A stretch of 64,000 nt of DNA. Source: Daphnia carinata (lineage: Eukaryota; Arthropoda; Branchiopoda; Diplostraca; Daphniidae). Where the stretch lies: the NCBI RefSeq assembly GCF_022539665.2, contig NC_081333.1, forward strand, positions 9,236,971-9,300,970, given 5' to 3'. Below are positions 47,001 through 58,765 of this stretch, piece after piece (positions within the stretch are counted from its first letter, which is position 1; every line of letters begins with the position of its first letter). The position numbers and the translations under genes were made by a program. The notes below the pieces were generated by a model. The model saw only the letters and a list, made by a program, of their open reading frames with translations, was not told the origin of the DNA and made no database searches.

Positions 47001-49716
47001 CGAAACACGGATATAACCATTAGAAACGACGCGCATAATCTTGTTTTTACTGGAACACTGTATAAAAACTATGCAGGTTCCATTAACACGTACGAGGAAA
47101 TGGTAGTTTTCTCTCGCTATGCCAACTACCAAAAAGAAAAACTGGCAAACAAATTCCATTGGGAAATGCTGACGGATGCAAGTGTACCTCAAGTAGATAT
47201 CTACGACCTGCCATGATCAAGTGCTTTCCAATGGAAATAGATCGCCATCATGTACCGTTGGGATATAGCCAGCTAACATCTAAAAAAAAAGCCATCCCTT
47301 CACTTTAAGTTGAAAGAACAGCTCCAGAATCTTAAAGATCGTCAGAAAACGAGGAGGTTAGTCGATCTTTCCTAGTCAAAAGATGGACCCGCATTTCAAA
47401 GAGAGTCCCTGGAACACCGCGTAGAAGTTCAGTTACCATGGCTAGTAGTATAATCGTTACTTACAATTCAAATTTGAATGTTTTCCCGCGAAATTCGCTT
47501 AATATTTTCTGAGTACTTTTGCGCTGTGTAAAGTCCGACCAAACGCGTCAGGAAACTCTTATCCTCTTAGGTTCAGCACAAAAAGAAGTGTGCAACAAAA
47601 CAAGGTCTCAATGACAGAATGAAAAGTAAACTCTATATTGGTGGAAGTGGCGTATGTGTCCATAGTGTATAAGATTTTATGTTATTAAGCGGAAAAGGAC
47701 GTTTTTAGGTGGGACGCAGAAAAAGAAATCAGGCAAAGAGACGATGCTGTATATCTTCCTGTTTGCTTTTAGCCCCGGAGTGCCCTTATTGATTTCAAAC
47801 GAAACTCCATAGACGCGAAAGTCCATTTTCCCTTCCATTTTCCCTCCATTCCATAAAGAACCAATTGTCAATTTCGTCGGGTTTGAATATTACATTGGCA
47901 TGTATAATGGCGAAGAGAGCCATATCCACCGTGAAACTATTTTGCTTCATATCGAATTTTCTACGGAGGCGTAATGAAGGTCTCGTCGTGGGTCGACGGA
48001 AGTGTGGAAACAAGTTGGAGCTTTTCCGCCTAGTGTCACGAAGAGATGTCAGCATTGTGGAATAACTTATGAGAACTAAAAGCTTTTTCCACTTCCCCCA
48101 TTTTGTTTAAAGATTTGTTGATAATGTCGCATTGCGAAGGAAATGCAGTTTTCACGACAACAATAATAATTCGATGATATATAATCATATAAAATTTGAT
48201 GTTCTTGAGAATTATTTTTCAACAGTTATCGTATGCACCATTTGAGCGTATACTTACTATGTTAATAGGCGTTTCATTATGCGCATTCGTTTTCGAAGAA
48301 AATAATAATAATTCAAGTCTTTATTTTCTGGACACAAAATGTCTTTCTTCTTTCTTGTTGGAAACGATCTTCCTCAGTTAAACGACAAAAAAAGTTGTCG
48401 CTCCCATCTCCTTTTGCAGAATATTCCGTTGGGGTTCGGCTGGAACACAACAAAATTCAATATTAGCACAGGACAATAACCGGAAAGCAAACAGCCGCAG
48501 GAAACTGTGCGTTGTTATTAACAGCGCAGACTGCAACTATACTTTCTACACAACACGCAACTCTGTTTCGCGTTCATTTGTGATTACCTCAGGCAAAACC
48601 GGATGTTCCGGTTTTACCGTATCATCGTTTAAACGTAGAGCTAAACGGATATTAGTGGGACAACGTAATCATTGCTAGTCGAATTCTCGTTATAGCCAGC
48701 AAACGTGGCTGGAGGCAAAACTAGGATAATTTAGATTTTCTTTAACACTTTATCATGTTGAAACGCTTTGAACGCGATTCTGACACAAGTTGCCCGTACC
48801 TAAACGTGTAATCAACGGTTTCTTTTCCACTTTGAAGAGCCTCTCGAAAACGATGACCTACTTAAATGTTTTTCCAGCCTGTTATTTCTGATATTATTTT
48901 TGTTATAAGCTTTTGATGTTGATAATGTCAGCCGACTGCCTTCTCTAGTTGGCCTCCCCCTCAGATCCCGACCAAGTTGTGTGCACGGCCCTGTATCTAG
49001 AATAAAAACAAGGGCGTGACGGTCTTCTAAACATTAAGCGGATGAAATATTCAGACGGTTAAGTAGCAGCAAAAGAGCAATAGAAACTGGATGAAACCGG
49101 CCAACGTTCATCCTCTTTTGTTCATGTTGTATTTGTAATACGAGTTTCATTTCCTAGTCGGATATTCCTAAGAAAAGTTAGACTGTTCATAAGGCACACT
49201 GGCTTTCCAGTTAAAGAATTAAATATAGAAAATACCGTTGGTTTATTTCCATGGTTTGTATCGGCCAGGTTCACTTCGTACATAACTTTGCCAAATTCAA
49301 TGGCATTTTCTTCCATTTTCTAAGCCATTGAAATACATGTTAGACTATATGTGTACATCCAAAAGTTTGCTGTTTTACTGATCTATCCAATCTCCATGTT
49401 GATCCGATTAGTCGTCAAGAAATGTCTTGATGTAATGGCCGGATAGTCTGCCATAATAAATCCAGGGCCAACTAGTTCCCCCTCTGACCTTTGAGAAAGA
49501 TTTCAATTCACTAATGTAGACGAAAGCGTATTGATCTGATTCTCAAGGTTCTCTCATCATTAGGCAAATGTAATTTACGTAATAGTTTTATGACATGAGT
49601 ACGTAGCCATTGTAAGTGAAAAAAAAAAATAATTACCCTGTTAATCAAGGTATCTATGGTGCTGATGAAATCAGGCGGCTGGCAATCGAGCTTGCAGCGA
49701 TAATATTTAACAAAAG
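41001..49716. other. 8.7 kb gene-poor region upstream of Shaw
   Basis: No coding gene was supported here on either strand. It is AT-rich with many A/T homopolymer runs, including 42110, 42560 and 42610. It likely holds the 5' non-coding exons, long first introns and regulatory sequence of the downstream channel gene. One promoter-like and exon-like segment near 41690-41923 is listed separately. Confidence 0.5.
41690..41923 (+). promoter_or_regulatory. Candidate upstream first exon (Shaw or unknown gene)
   Basis: A TTTAAAAA element at about 41691 is followed by a moderately GC-rich leader and a strong-context start, CGCCATGGCGACGGCACTCAG (in two parts around 41904-41923), directly followed by the donor GTAAGA. 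If spliced to the first recognised Shaw exon (49717), the ATG would be out of frame and act as a short upstream ORF. It could instead start an unrelated transcript. Support is sequence pattern only. Confidence 0.3.
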
Positions 49717-52700
49717 ATGGACGGCGAGAACCGCATCATTCTGAACGTGGGCGGTTTCCGTTTCGAGACGTACCGCACAACGCTCAAAAAGATCCCGGCC
49801 ACGAGATTGTCGAGGCTGACGGAAGCCCTGGCCAACTACGATCCCGTTCTCAACGAATACTTCTTCGACCGACACCCAGGAGTCTTTGCCCAAATCCTCA
49901 ATTACTACCGCACCGGCAAACTGCACTACCCGACCAACGTCTGCGGTCCGCTCTTCGAGGAAGAGCTCGAATTCTGGGGCCTTGACGCCAATCAGGTGAA
50001 AATTCAATCGCTATTCACCAACGTTCTATTGATACTCTTTAGATCGAAAAAGAAATCGATAGTTTAACCTAAAAATAACAAGAGGGCATTTGTTTATCGT
50101 TGTTTCATGTTGAAAATCAACAAACAGGTGGAGCCATGCTGTTGGATGACGTATACAGTTCACCGAGACACCCAGGTATATTTTCCTTAAGTTTTGTTTA
50201 TTTTGCATGTTATTGAAGACATCGTGTTTGTTTTACATTATGTCTACGATCTACATCGCTTAATTCCCGTAAATAAATCGATACTGTTTGACTGCTGTTG
50301 CAGACGACATTAGCCATTTTGGACAAGTTGGATATCGAGACGGACAAGCCAAGTCAAGAAGAAGTTGCTCGTAGATTCGGCTACGAGGAGGCGTATCACA
50401 AAGGCCGTCTGAACTGGTGGCAAAAGACGAAACCCAAGATCTGGTCTCTCTTCGACGAGCCTTACTCTTCCAATTCCGCCAAGGTTAGTAATAGAAAGAT
50501 ATTTCCTAGTCTTCTTGTGTGGCTTTATCAAATGCTAGCAAACGTCAAGCGAGTTTTGGTTTTATTTGCAGTCAGTTGCAAAGCAAACCTATCAAAGTTA
50601 GTCAAACAACCCCCCCAAAATGAGTTTTGATTAGTTTCGTCCAATCAGCTGATCGTTGATTATCTTTCCTCAATTTCTTTTGTGTACCCCACAAAACGAA
50701 TTTGCTCAATTATTTCTCTCGAGGGGAAAACGTATAACCAACGTCACGAGTTTATAGTATCCATATACCCTACAGGCGTGCAGGGTAATAAGAATTAGCT
50801 TTCTGTCAAGGGTACTAACTCGAATGGCAATAAATCTAAATTTGATGTAGATTTTCGTCGAAATGTAGCAGGAAGTTGTATTGAATCACTGACACTGTCT
50901 CTAGGAGACATGCTCCTAATGTTTTTCTTTACTTGTGGTTGATTAAGTTCCGTGTCTGAGACCGAGCTGTAAATTGGCTGTCTGTCATTTTGGCAATGAT
51001 GCGCATGGGGCTTCAGTATCTGGCAGCTCAGAATTGATTAAAACACTTTCCGTTTCGGGAGAAAGATGGAAGTTGAGACACGCTGTGACACAAAGACTTT
51101 TCAAAACTTATATTTCAAATGAAAATTGAGAATACCTGTTGTCGTTGTTGTATGTCGTCTTCGCTTTTCATTCTGATCACCTCCTGCGTTCCATCGGAGT
51201 AAAGGTGAACGGAAGCCACGTAAATAGATTGAACAATGAAACAGCATTAAAGTGGCAACATCAAAGACTTTCTATAAAAGGAAGCGTGACACAGCCAAGA
51301 CTATAAATCTGAAATAAAAAGACTGACGAAAATGTGTAGATCAATGCATGCCAAACAACGAGAGAACGAAGCAGCTACAATATAATTTTTGAAACAAAAA
51401 AGAAGTCTATCGAAGGGATACTTAATCTTTATTGCGCTCAAGATGAATAGAAAGTAACTGAACGAAGTTTGAGTGTTTTAAAACTCTTACAAGTTGTAAC
51501 GAGAAACTTTCAGTTCCTTAATATCCCAGGCATCTTTTCTCTTTCACGCCGCTGCGTTTCTCTCCGCCTCATCCATCAGCCCCGTTTTTCTACGATAATA
51601 AGTTAGATATAGCTCAGAGCGATACTGCCGATCAAGAGGATAAAAAAAAATTCTTTTTAATACGCTTTATACATTTTAAAATATATCCATCAGTGCCACA
51701 GCCCTTTGTCTGTATGATTTGCTAGTGGAAGGATTTGACATCGTAGTGTCAATGTGGTCAAGTTTTAAAAAAAGAAGAGATGGGCCGGATGCGCTTTCAT
51801 TACTCGAGTGCCATCTAAGTGGGATGGATTGAATACAGCGATCGGGTAAAAGAGAAATCCCCATAGACATTTTTCTGGTATTTATATATAATTCAGTTCT
51901 TAACTTCCCAAGAATTCAACAAAAAACAAAACAAAACAAAAGAAACAAAACAAATAAATATAGAGTGCGTGTATGGATCTGGGGACTTCCATCACATTTC
52001 TTTGTTCCGCACATGGCGATAGTTTGAATTCTTTCTCAAAGTTCCATTGCATCAACAGCACTTAGTAGATGTGTCTTTATCATATAGACATGTGATATAA
52101 AAAAAAAAAAAAAATAAAATAAAATATTGGTTTTTTGATATCATCTTCTGCGGCATGACCCATCAGTTTGCTGGTAGATCTTTCCCTTTGGATATGTGTC
52201 TATACCGCGAGTGTTATTGATCCAAGCGTCGATACCATGGTGCTTTACATAACATAAATATGTAGAGAGCCATGCAGAGACGTAGATGAAACAAAAGACA
52301 CACACGTAAAAGAGGCTCGTTCCCCCCTTTTTTCAAAACTCCCATTCGGACATGAGGCCCAACATTCCAGGAAAAAGAACAAAATAATCAGAGATGCAAA
52401 AAAAAAAAAAAAAAAAAATATGGCCCTGGTGTGCTGCGCCCCGTGTTCAATCTGATGCAGCTTATTTACTATGTGCTATTGTATTATACGATATTGAACA
52501 CGTGAACAGTTTCCCCATTTTTTTCATGTTGTATATTGGGCTGGTTGGTTCTATATAATATCGCGCAAGCTTATTTCAATCGTTATTCGTCTAGGCAATG
52601 TAATCAATAAGAGATTTAACGATATAAGAGAATTGATTCATAAAGCTTGCTGGGTTGTGTATCTGAATCTGAGTCGATGGTGGGAATATTTCGGGAAGGT

Positions 52701-55700
52701 GACACCCGCTCGAAAACTTACGAGTTCCTGTGTGATGATGAATCACTGTCTACGTGCTCACGAATCCATGATACAACTTGTTGGGCTTGTTTATTTTTCA
52801 ATTCCCACGTTAAGAAAAATTTAATGCTTTGAAACCATTTTACTCTATCCTATTGGTATTATGTAATTGAATTCTGAATTTCTGCCATGACTGTATGACG
52901 ATAACAATAAGAAAAAAAACATCTAAATAGAAATTCCGTTTAGGCAAAGCGCCGAATTGAATGCAGAAGATTGGATCGCTCCCAACGATATGTAAGAAAA
53001 AAGGAATGTAAGAATGGCTGGGGGATCGATGATCCATTAGGATTTCTATTGTTGTATCACAGCCAGCTTGGTGTTAGACAGCCAATCTTCGCCGCTAACA
53101 TTCGTAAAAAGTCAGAAACACACACGTACAAAGAAAGACTTACTGGAATCGTCTCCTGTTTGCATGCGATTTTTGATCACAAGACGATCGTTGGCAGTCG
53201 GTTGATTCATTTGTACGCAACAGTATCATCCTTTAGCCTTTCTCACTTTGTTCATACCGCCGTCATCGGTCTATTAATAAGTCAGTAAAAATTAAGCTAG
53301 ACGTCCCCCGACCACAGTAATTGGAGAAAAAAAAGGATCAAAAGGAAGAAACCATTAAAGAGGAAGGAATTTCAAAGATTTTTGCAATGTGCTATTTTCT
53401 ATGTTGGTTTTAGCTGCCTCCGATCGTTACAGAAATCGAAACAATTATTACCGTCGTTGCTCTCTTATACGATGTGTCCCCATCTTCCCTTTTCCCTTTG
53501 AATTATGCAAGCAAAAGGTTATTATTTTCTTTTAGATTTATGTTTTTGATGGCTTCAGATCATTGGGGCTATGATTATCGACCTTAATACGTAAATCTTC
53601 TCCTTTTTTTACGATCATTTGAAAAATAGATTAACTATATTTATTCAAAGTCATATATAAAATTGATGTATGTTTTTTTTCTCTATAGATCGTTGGCTTG
53701 GTGTCGGTATTCTTCATTTGCGTTTCGATCCTGTCGTTTTGCCTGAAGACACATCCTAATTTGCGAGTGCCCGTCATCCGGAACGTCACAATCGATTGGT
53801 CGAGATCTGCGCTTTCGTCGCCAGTGCTCGACATTTACCACCGCTTTAGAAATCAGTATCCAACACGTCATAGTAACTGGACGACCAGTTGGACCCTGGA
53901 CAAGACTCGCACCGAACCACATCAAGCCTTCTTCTTCGTCGAGCTGGTTTGTTTTTGCTTTCAATTCAACACCGTCTCGTTAAATTGATTGGATTGAAAT
54001 CATATTACAGATGTGCAATGTCTGGTTCACTCTGGAATTCACCGTCCGTTTTGTCGTGTGCCCCAACAAATGTATCTTTGCCCGGTCGCTCGTTAATATT
54101 ATCGACTTGGTGGCTACCCTCTCATTTTACACAGACATTCTCTTACAGGTCAGTGGTACGCATATTGTGCGAAATTCCTAATGAAACCTTACGTCCTGGA
54201 AATTGTGAATAGGAGCTGGCCCATCACGTAGATAATGCCGATATATTGGAATTCTTCTCCATCATTCGAATCTTGCGTCTGTTCAAACTGACCCGCCACT
54301 CGCCCGGCCTGAAAATTCTTGTCCACACGTTCAAAGCTTCGGCCAAAGAGTTGGCCTTGCTCGTCTTCTTCCTCGTCCTGGGCATTGTCGTCTTCGCCAG
54401 TTTAGTCTATTACGCCGAGAGGCTCCAGGCCAATCCCGACAACAACTTTAAGGTAAAAAAAAATAAAAAATGTTATTATTTGAATTTTTTCTGAAAGCTC
54501 GTATATCATCGAAGGGGCGAGGTCGTAATAATGCACGTAATATTCCGATAAAATTGCAATCATGTAAGCAATAATGTTGGACGACATCCGCCTCCGAATG
54601 AGAAACTGTCGGTGTAGGCGTGGGAGGGTTCGAGAATCGTTCGCTTACATCTTTCTCATATCCCCCCATCGTATGAACACACTCGTAAGCGCAATCACGA
54701 ATAATGATTAGAGTAGCGGATGTCAGAGCGATGACTATTAATACGCACGCCCCGATGACCGTTTCTTCTCCCCGCCCATTTCAAGAGAGGCAAAAGTTCG
54801 CTCGCCGGAAATTTGGTTGGCAACATCCCCCCTAAGGCTATCTCGAGAGCGTGCGTTAGTGTCAGATAATTATCGAGCTTCCTCTTTCAATGCAAACTAC
54901 ATTTCATCTCCCCGTCTGGAGGTTTTTGTTTATTTACGTAATTGTCTTATTTTAATTGAGTAGAGTTGGAGAGACATAACAAGTGCTAGAAAGCGATGGT
55001 TTAATGCAATCACAGAATGAGTAGAAGACAATAGTGTGTCGTGAGGGGTTAGAAAAAAAGGGCCTAATAGGGGAATAAATAATAAGGAGATTTGAGTGAC
55101 AAAACTATTACTGCGATGTGGCCGTAGAGAATGGGTTGCGCTATTTCAATCCCTTTTTTCAATGTTGACGTAAATTCAGACAAGTTGACGCTAAATAACA
55201 ACAACAGCAGTCAGCGCCAGCAATAGAAACAAAAACGATAAATTATTATCGCCCCAACTGCAGACGACTGTTTAGATCTATGTCTCTCAAAGTTAAAGTA
55301 ATTGCAGTGGCAAATAGAATAAGACGTCAGTTCGTCTTCTAATGTTTATCTTGGCAATGCAATCCGAAATCCATCAGTTCCACATGTCGTTCACGGTCTT
55401 GCGTTTCAATCACGATGACTGCGGGCTATTTCTGTAACTGTTCTGTAAGGGCATACGGGTTGATTGTTTTCATTTTTATCTCTACAACATTGTTCACTTG
55501 GCGATCCGTGTTTACTACTGTTTCATTTGATGGAGAGCAGAGTATACCAGAAGGTCTCTGGTGGGCCATCGTCACCATGACGACGGTACGTTATTGTTCT
55601 CTTTTTTTTTTCTTTTTTATATTAATTAATTTTCAATGACATTCCGCTGACCAGCCATTTTATATGATGCATCAATCTGTGGCTCCCAATATCTCATTGG

Positions 55701-57594
55701 TTATACAATGAAACATTATTTGTTTAAATTATTTAGGTGGGTTATGGAGATATGGCGCCCAAGACGTATGTCGGAATGTTTGTCGGAGCGCTATGCGCCC
55801 TGGCCGGCGTGCTTACGATCGCTTTGCCCGTCCCTGTCATCGTCTCCAATTTCTCCATGTTCTACAGCCACACTCAGGTAAATTCCGAGGGAAATTCAAA
55901 TATTTTTTTCTAGTTTTTCCTTGAACTGCGTGTTTCTTTGACTGAGAAGTTGAAGAGTTGTAAGTTTTCCGTTTAACAGAAGTTTCAGTTATGCACTAGG
56001 CGTGAAAGCAAATACCTTAACTTGGGGAATCCTTTTCGTTTTTTTGCGTCTTGTATCGTTCGTTTGATCAGTTTTATCAAACAAGAAATTCAAAAGTCAC
56101 AAACTTTTTCTTTCTTTCTGTTGCTCCGTGATCATTGACTAAACTTTTCAATCATCACGGATATCGGAAAGAAAGGCCAAGTCAGTAACAAAATCCGACA
56201 GTTGCAAAGGCGTATGATTTTCTTTACAACGTGAAAAAATGCATTTGATTTAATTCTCCATGCAAAAAGTGAAGCAAACGAGCAAAGTTAGACTCGTCAT
56301 TTTCTGAAAAGATGAACAATTTCAGAGTGACTGGAATCTTACGGACTTTGGAAGCAAAAAAGGGAAGGAGGCAACCCAGATATAGTAGATGACATATGTT
56401 CTATTCTATCTTTGCCCCCATGTTTTCTCGTATACAATAATGTATGGACATACAAATACAACAAAAGAAGCCTAGCAGCAATGGCTTCTCCATTGTATTT
56501 ATTTGTCCGTGCAATGAACGTCGGCGTGGTCGAGAAAAGGGACTCGCTAGAACTTTCACGGGGTAAACATCGTGTATTGTACAGTCTTCTCTTGGCTGAA
56601 TGATGAGCCAACTCAAAACGGGTGTGGAATGGAAAGGAATCGTCGGAAAAAAATAGAAATGTATATACAATGAACTTTACTGCGTGTACTAAGATCTCGT
56701 TAAGTCGTTTTTTGTATATTTACAGTTCAAAATGTGCACTGGGTGGTAACAACAAAAAGGGGAGGAAAAATAGATACGTCTTTTCTTAACTCTCGCTTTT
56801 AAAAAAAAAATTATTTCATTTTATTGAAGAATAATTCAAATGTATACACAGGCGCGATCCAAGTTGCCGAAAAAAAGGCGATGCGTCTTGCCTGTGGAGC
56901 AGATCCGGCGGAAGCAACAACACAATCGAAACGAAGGCGGTAATGGTGGCGGCCTCCAGCGACGGATGAACGCCTTCAAGCACAATCCTCCTGCCATGTT
57001 GCTTAAAGATGCTATGGCTGTCACATTTGGCGCAGGTATTTATAAACTTCCTGCTATTATTAATAATTAAAATGATGAATAATTAGATTCTTCTTGTCAT
57101 ACAGCGGGCGCTTGTAATAACGTGAGCGTCGTCTCGATGGCAACCGGCGCACCGGTGGTTAATAAGATGCCGGGCTGCCCAAATTCCGTGGCTTCGATAC
57201 AACCAACACTGCCGGGCCGGCCATCAGCCGCATTCGATTTTACCGCCCTCGGACTGATGGCCAAAATTATCGGTACATCAAGTCTAACAAAACATTAAAA
57301 AAAATTATTCATTAATTTCTGTTGTGTAAAGAATCCCCACCATTGGTGACTCTGCAAGTGGCCAGTAAAAGTCCATCCGCTTCCCTGGCCTGCCTCCAGC
57401 CGTTGCAAGATGGCCTGCAGGCGATGGCTCGTCATTCACCACCGTCTCAGGTGCTGATGTCGGACGTTGACGTCGAAGCAAACGATGTCAAAATCAACGG
57501 AAATCATCTGGCGGCCGATGCGGTGGAGACGACGTCGATTGAAGCCGGCAAGGACTTGCTGATCGATCAGCTGGCAGCACCCTCCTTGAGCTGA
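49717..57594 (+). CDS. Shaw: Shaw-type (Kv3) voltage-gated potassium channel
   Basis: Eleven coding exons: 49717-49995, 50128-50175, 50304-50483, 53689-53946, 54011-54148, 54213-54452, 55541-55585, 55737-55877, 56852-57035, 57105-57272 and 57332-57594. They sum to 1,944 nt (647 aa). T1 tetramerisation domain: [56 protein letters not shown]1 begins [18 protein letters not shown]. The S4 sensor is [20 protein letters not shown]. The pore is split by an intron exactly before the filter: [11 protein letters not shown], then [14 protein letters not shown]6 contains the gating motif [11 protein letters not shown]. The C-terminus starts [20 protein letters not shown], as in Drosophila Shaw, then diverges. 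The start [13 protein letters not shown] aligns with the insect start; an upstream non-coding exon is likely. Confidence 0.96.
50484..53688 (+). other. 3.2 kb Shaw intron
   Basis: The largest intron in a window where most are under 100 bp. It contains A-rich microsatellites, for example the AAAAC-type repeat near 51925-51955 and poly(A) tracts near 52100 and 52400. No nested gene is supported. Confidence 0.7.
54453..55540 (+). other. 1.1 kb Shaw intron before the pore exon
   Basis: Separates the S5 exon (ending NPDNNFK) from a 45 bp micro-exon encoding [15 protein letters not shown]. No other feature is recognised. Confidence 0.7.
55878..56851 (+). other. 1 kb Shaw intron after S6
   Basis: Lies between the S6 exon (ending FYSHTQ) and the C-terminal exon beginning [10 protein letters not shown]. 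Nothing else is supported within it. Confidence 0.65.
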
Positions 57595-58765
57595 GAGCAC
57601 TTCACCGTTTTCGAACGCTGCAAGTGCGGTCTCTCTCTTCCTTTTCTTTTCCCCCAAGCTGCCATAGCCGCCACATCAATCGATTAGATTTAATCTATTC
57701 GTCGCTGCTGCTGTCCTGTACAATTTTTTCCTCTAGCTTATTTTTATCTTCTCCATCTTTTTCCTTATCTTTTTTTTTTCTAACTCTCTTTTCCTCGTTG
57801 ACGAATCAGATCTACAATCAAATCTCGGAACAACAAATTCATACAGATGAATTGTGTTGATGTATGATATTTAGATTTTATTTTGTGTTCGCTGTCGGGT
57901 TCAACTGTTTCATCTATTTCACTATGACAACTTTACTTTTCTCGAAATGATAAGCAAAACGTTATCTTTTAACTAATAACGCGCACATTCAGCTTTCGAC
58001 ATTTGAATTGCCACTCACAGCATGCGATTTCAGGACGTTTATTACCCATGCAGCAAAGTATAGGCAATTTTACCAAGAACCATGAAATGTAGACAGAAAA
58101 GAAATAAGAAAAAAAAACATTTGAATGTCTGATGTAAGGGGTCGCAAATGTCGAGCTGATGAAGCGTGTTGCCAATAAATGCTGAATGTAAATTTGGTCT
58201 CCAGCGTTTCAAGCGCTGGCGACACGTAATTCTCCAGAGAGGCTTATATGTGAAATATACTTGCGTCCTGTACATACATCAATACAGTCTATTTTTATTT
58301 CCATGCATTTACAATTTAGATTGAACTCTTGTTTTTGGCGCAGTGAAACTATATCATGCTTAGCCAGGTACTTTTACTACTAGTACCATTTTCCTCCATC
58401 TTTCTAGGTGTAAAAGCCAAAAAATCAGCCTATGGCGATGATCCTAAAGTCAGCATTATCCTAGCTGTTTGCCGATGACAGAATATAAGTCGAATTTAGT
58501 GAGAAACTTATACACATTCACTTGTCAAAATTTCAAAAACAAACGTGAAATAGTTGACGTGCCAACGTCATCTACCGATCACTGCTTTAACTGTTCTGCG
58601 CGTCTTGTTGCATGGCGGACCTTCTTGTTCGTCAAACAAATTTCATGTTTACGTTTTAATATTGCTTTTGTAATACGCAATGAATCTCTTTTGTTTATGA
58701 ATAGTAGTAGAAGTGTACTTGCCAGTAGAACCTTACCATGGATTCTGAATCTTAGTGCTTCAAAA
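57595..58765. other. Shaw 3' UTR and intergenic sequence
   Basis: About 1.17 kb including pyrimidine-rich 3' UTR-like sequence at 57620-57800. An open frame runs into the attractin start from about 58475, but its first residues do not look like a signal peptide or known protein. Confidence 0.5.

Noticed and set aside
49654-50007. Long minus-strand open frame opposite the first Shaw exon
   Set aside because: It is the antisense of a strongly conserved T1-domain exon, and its translation has no protein-like pattern.
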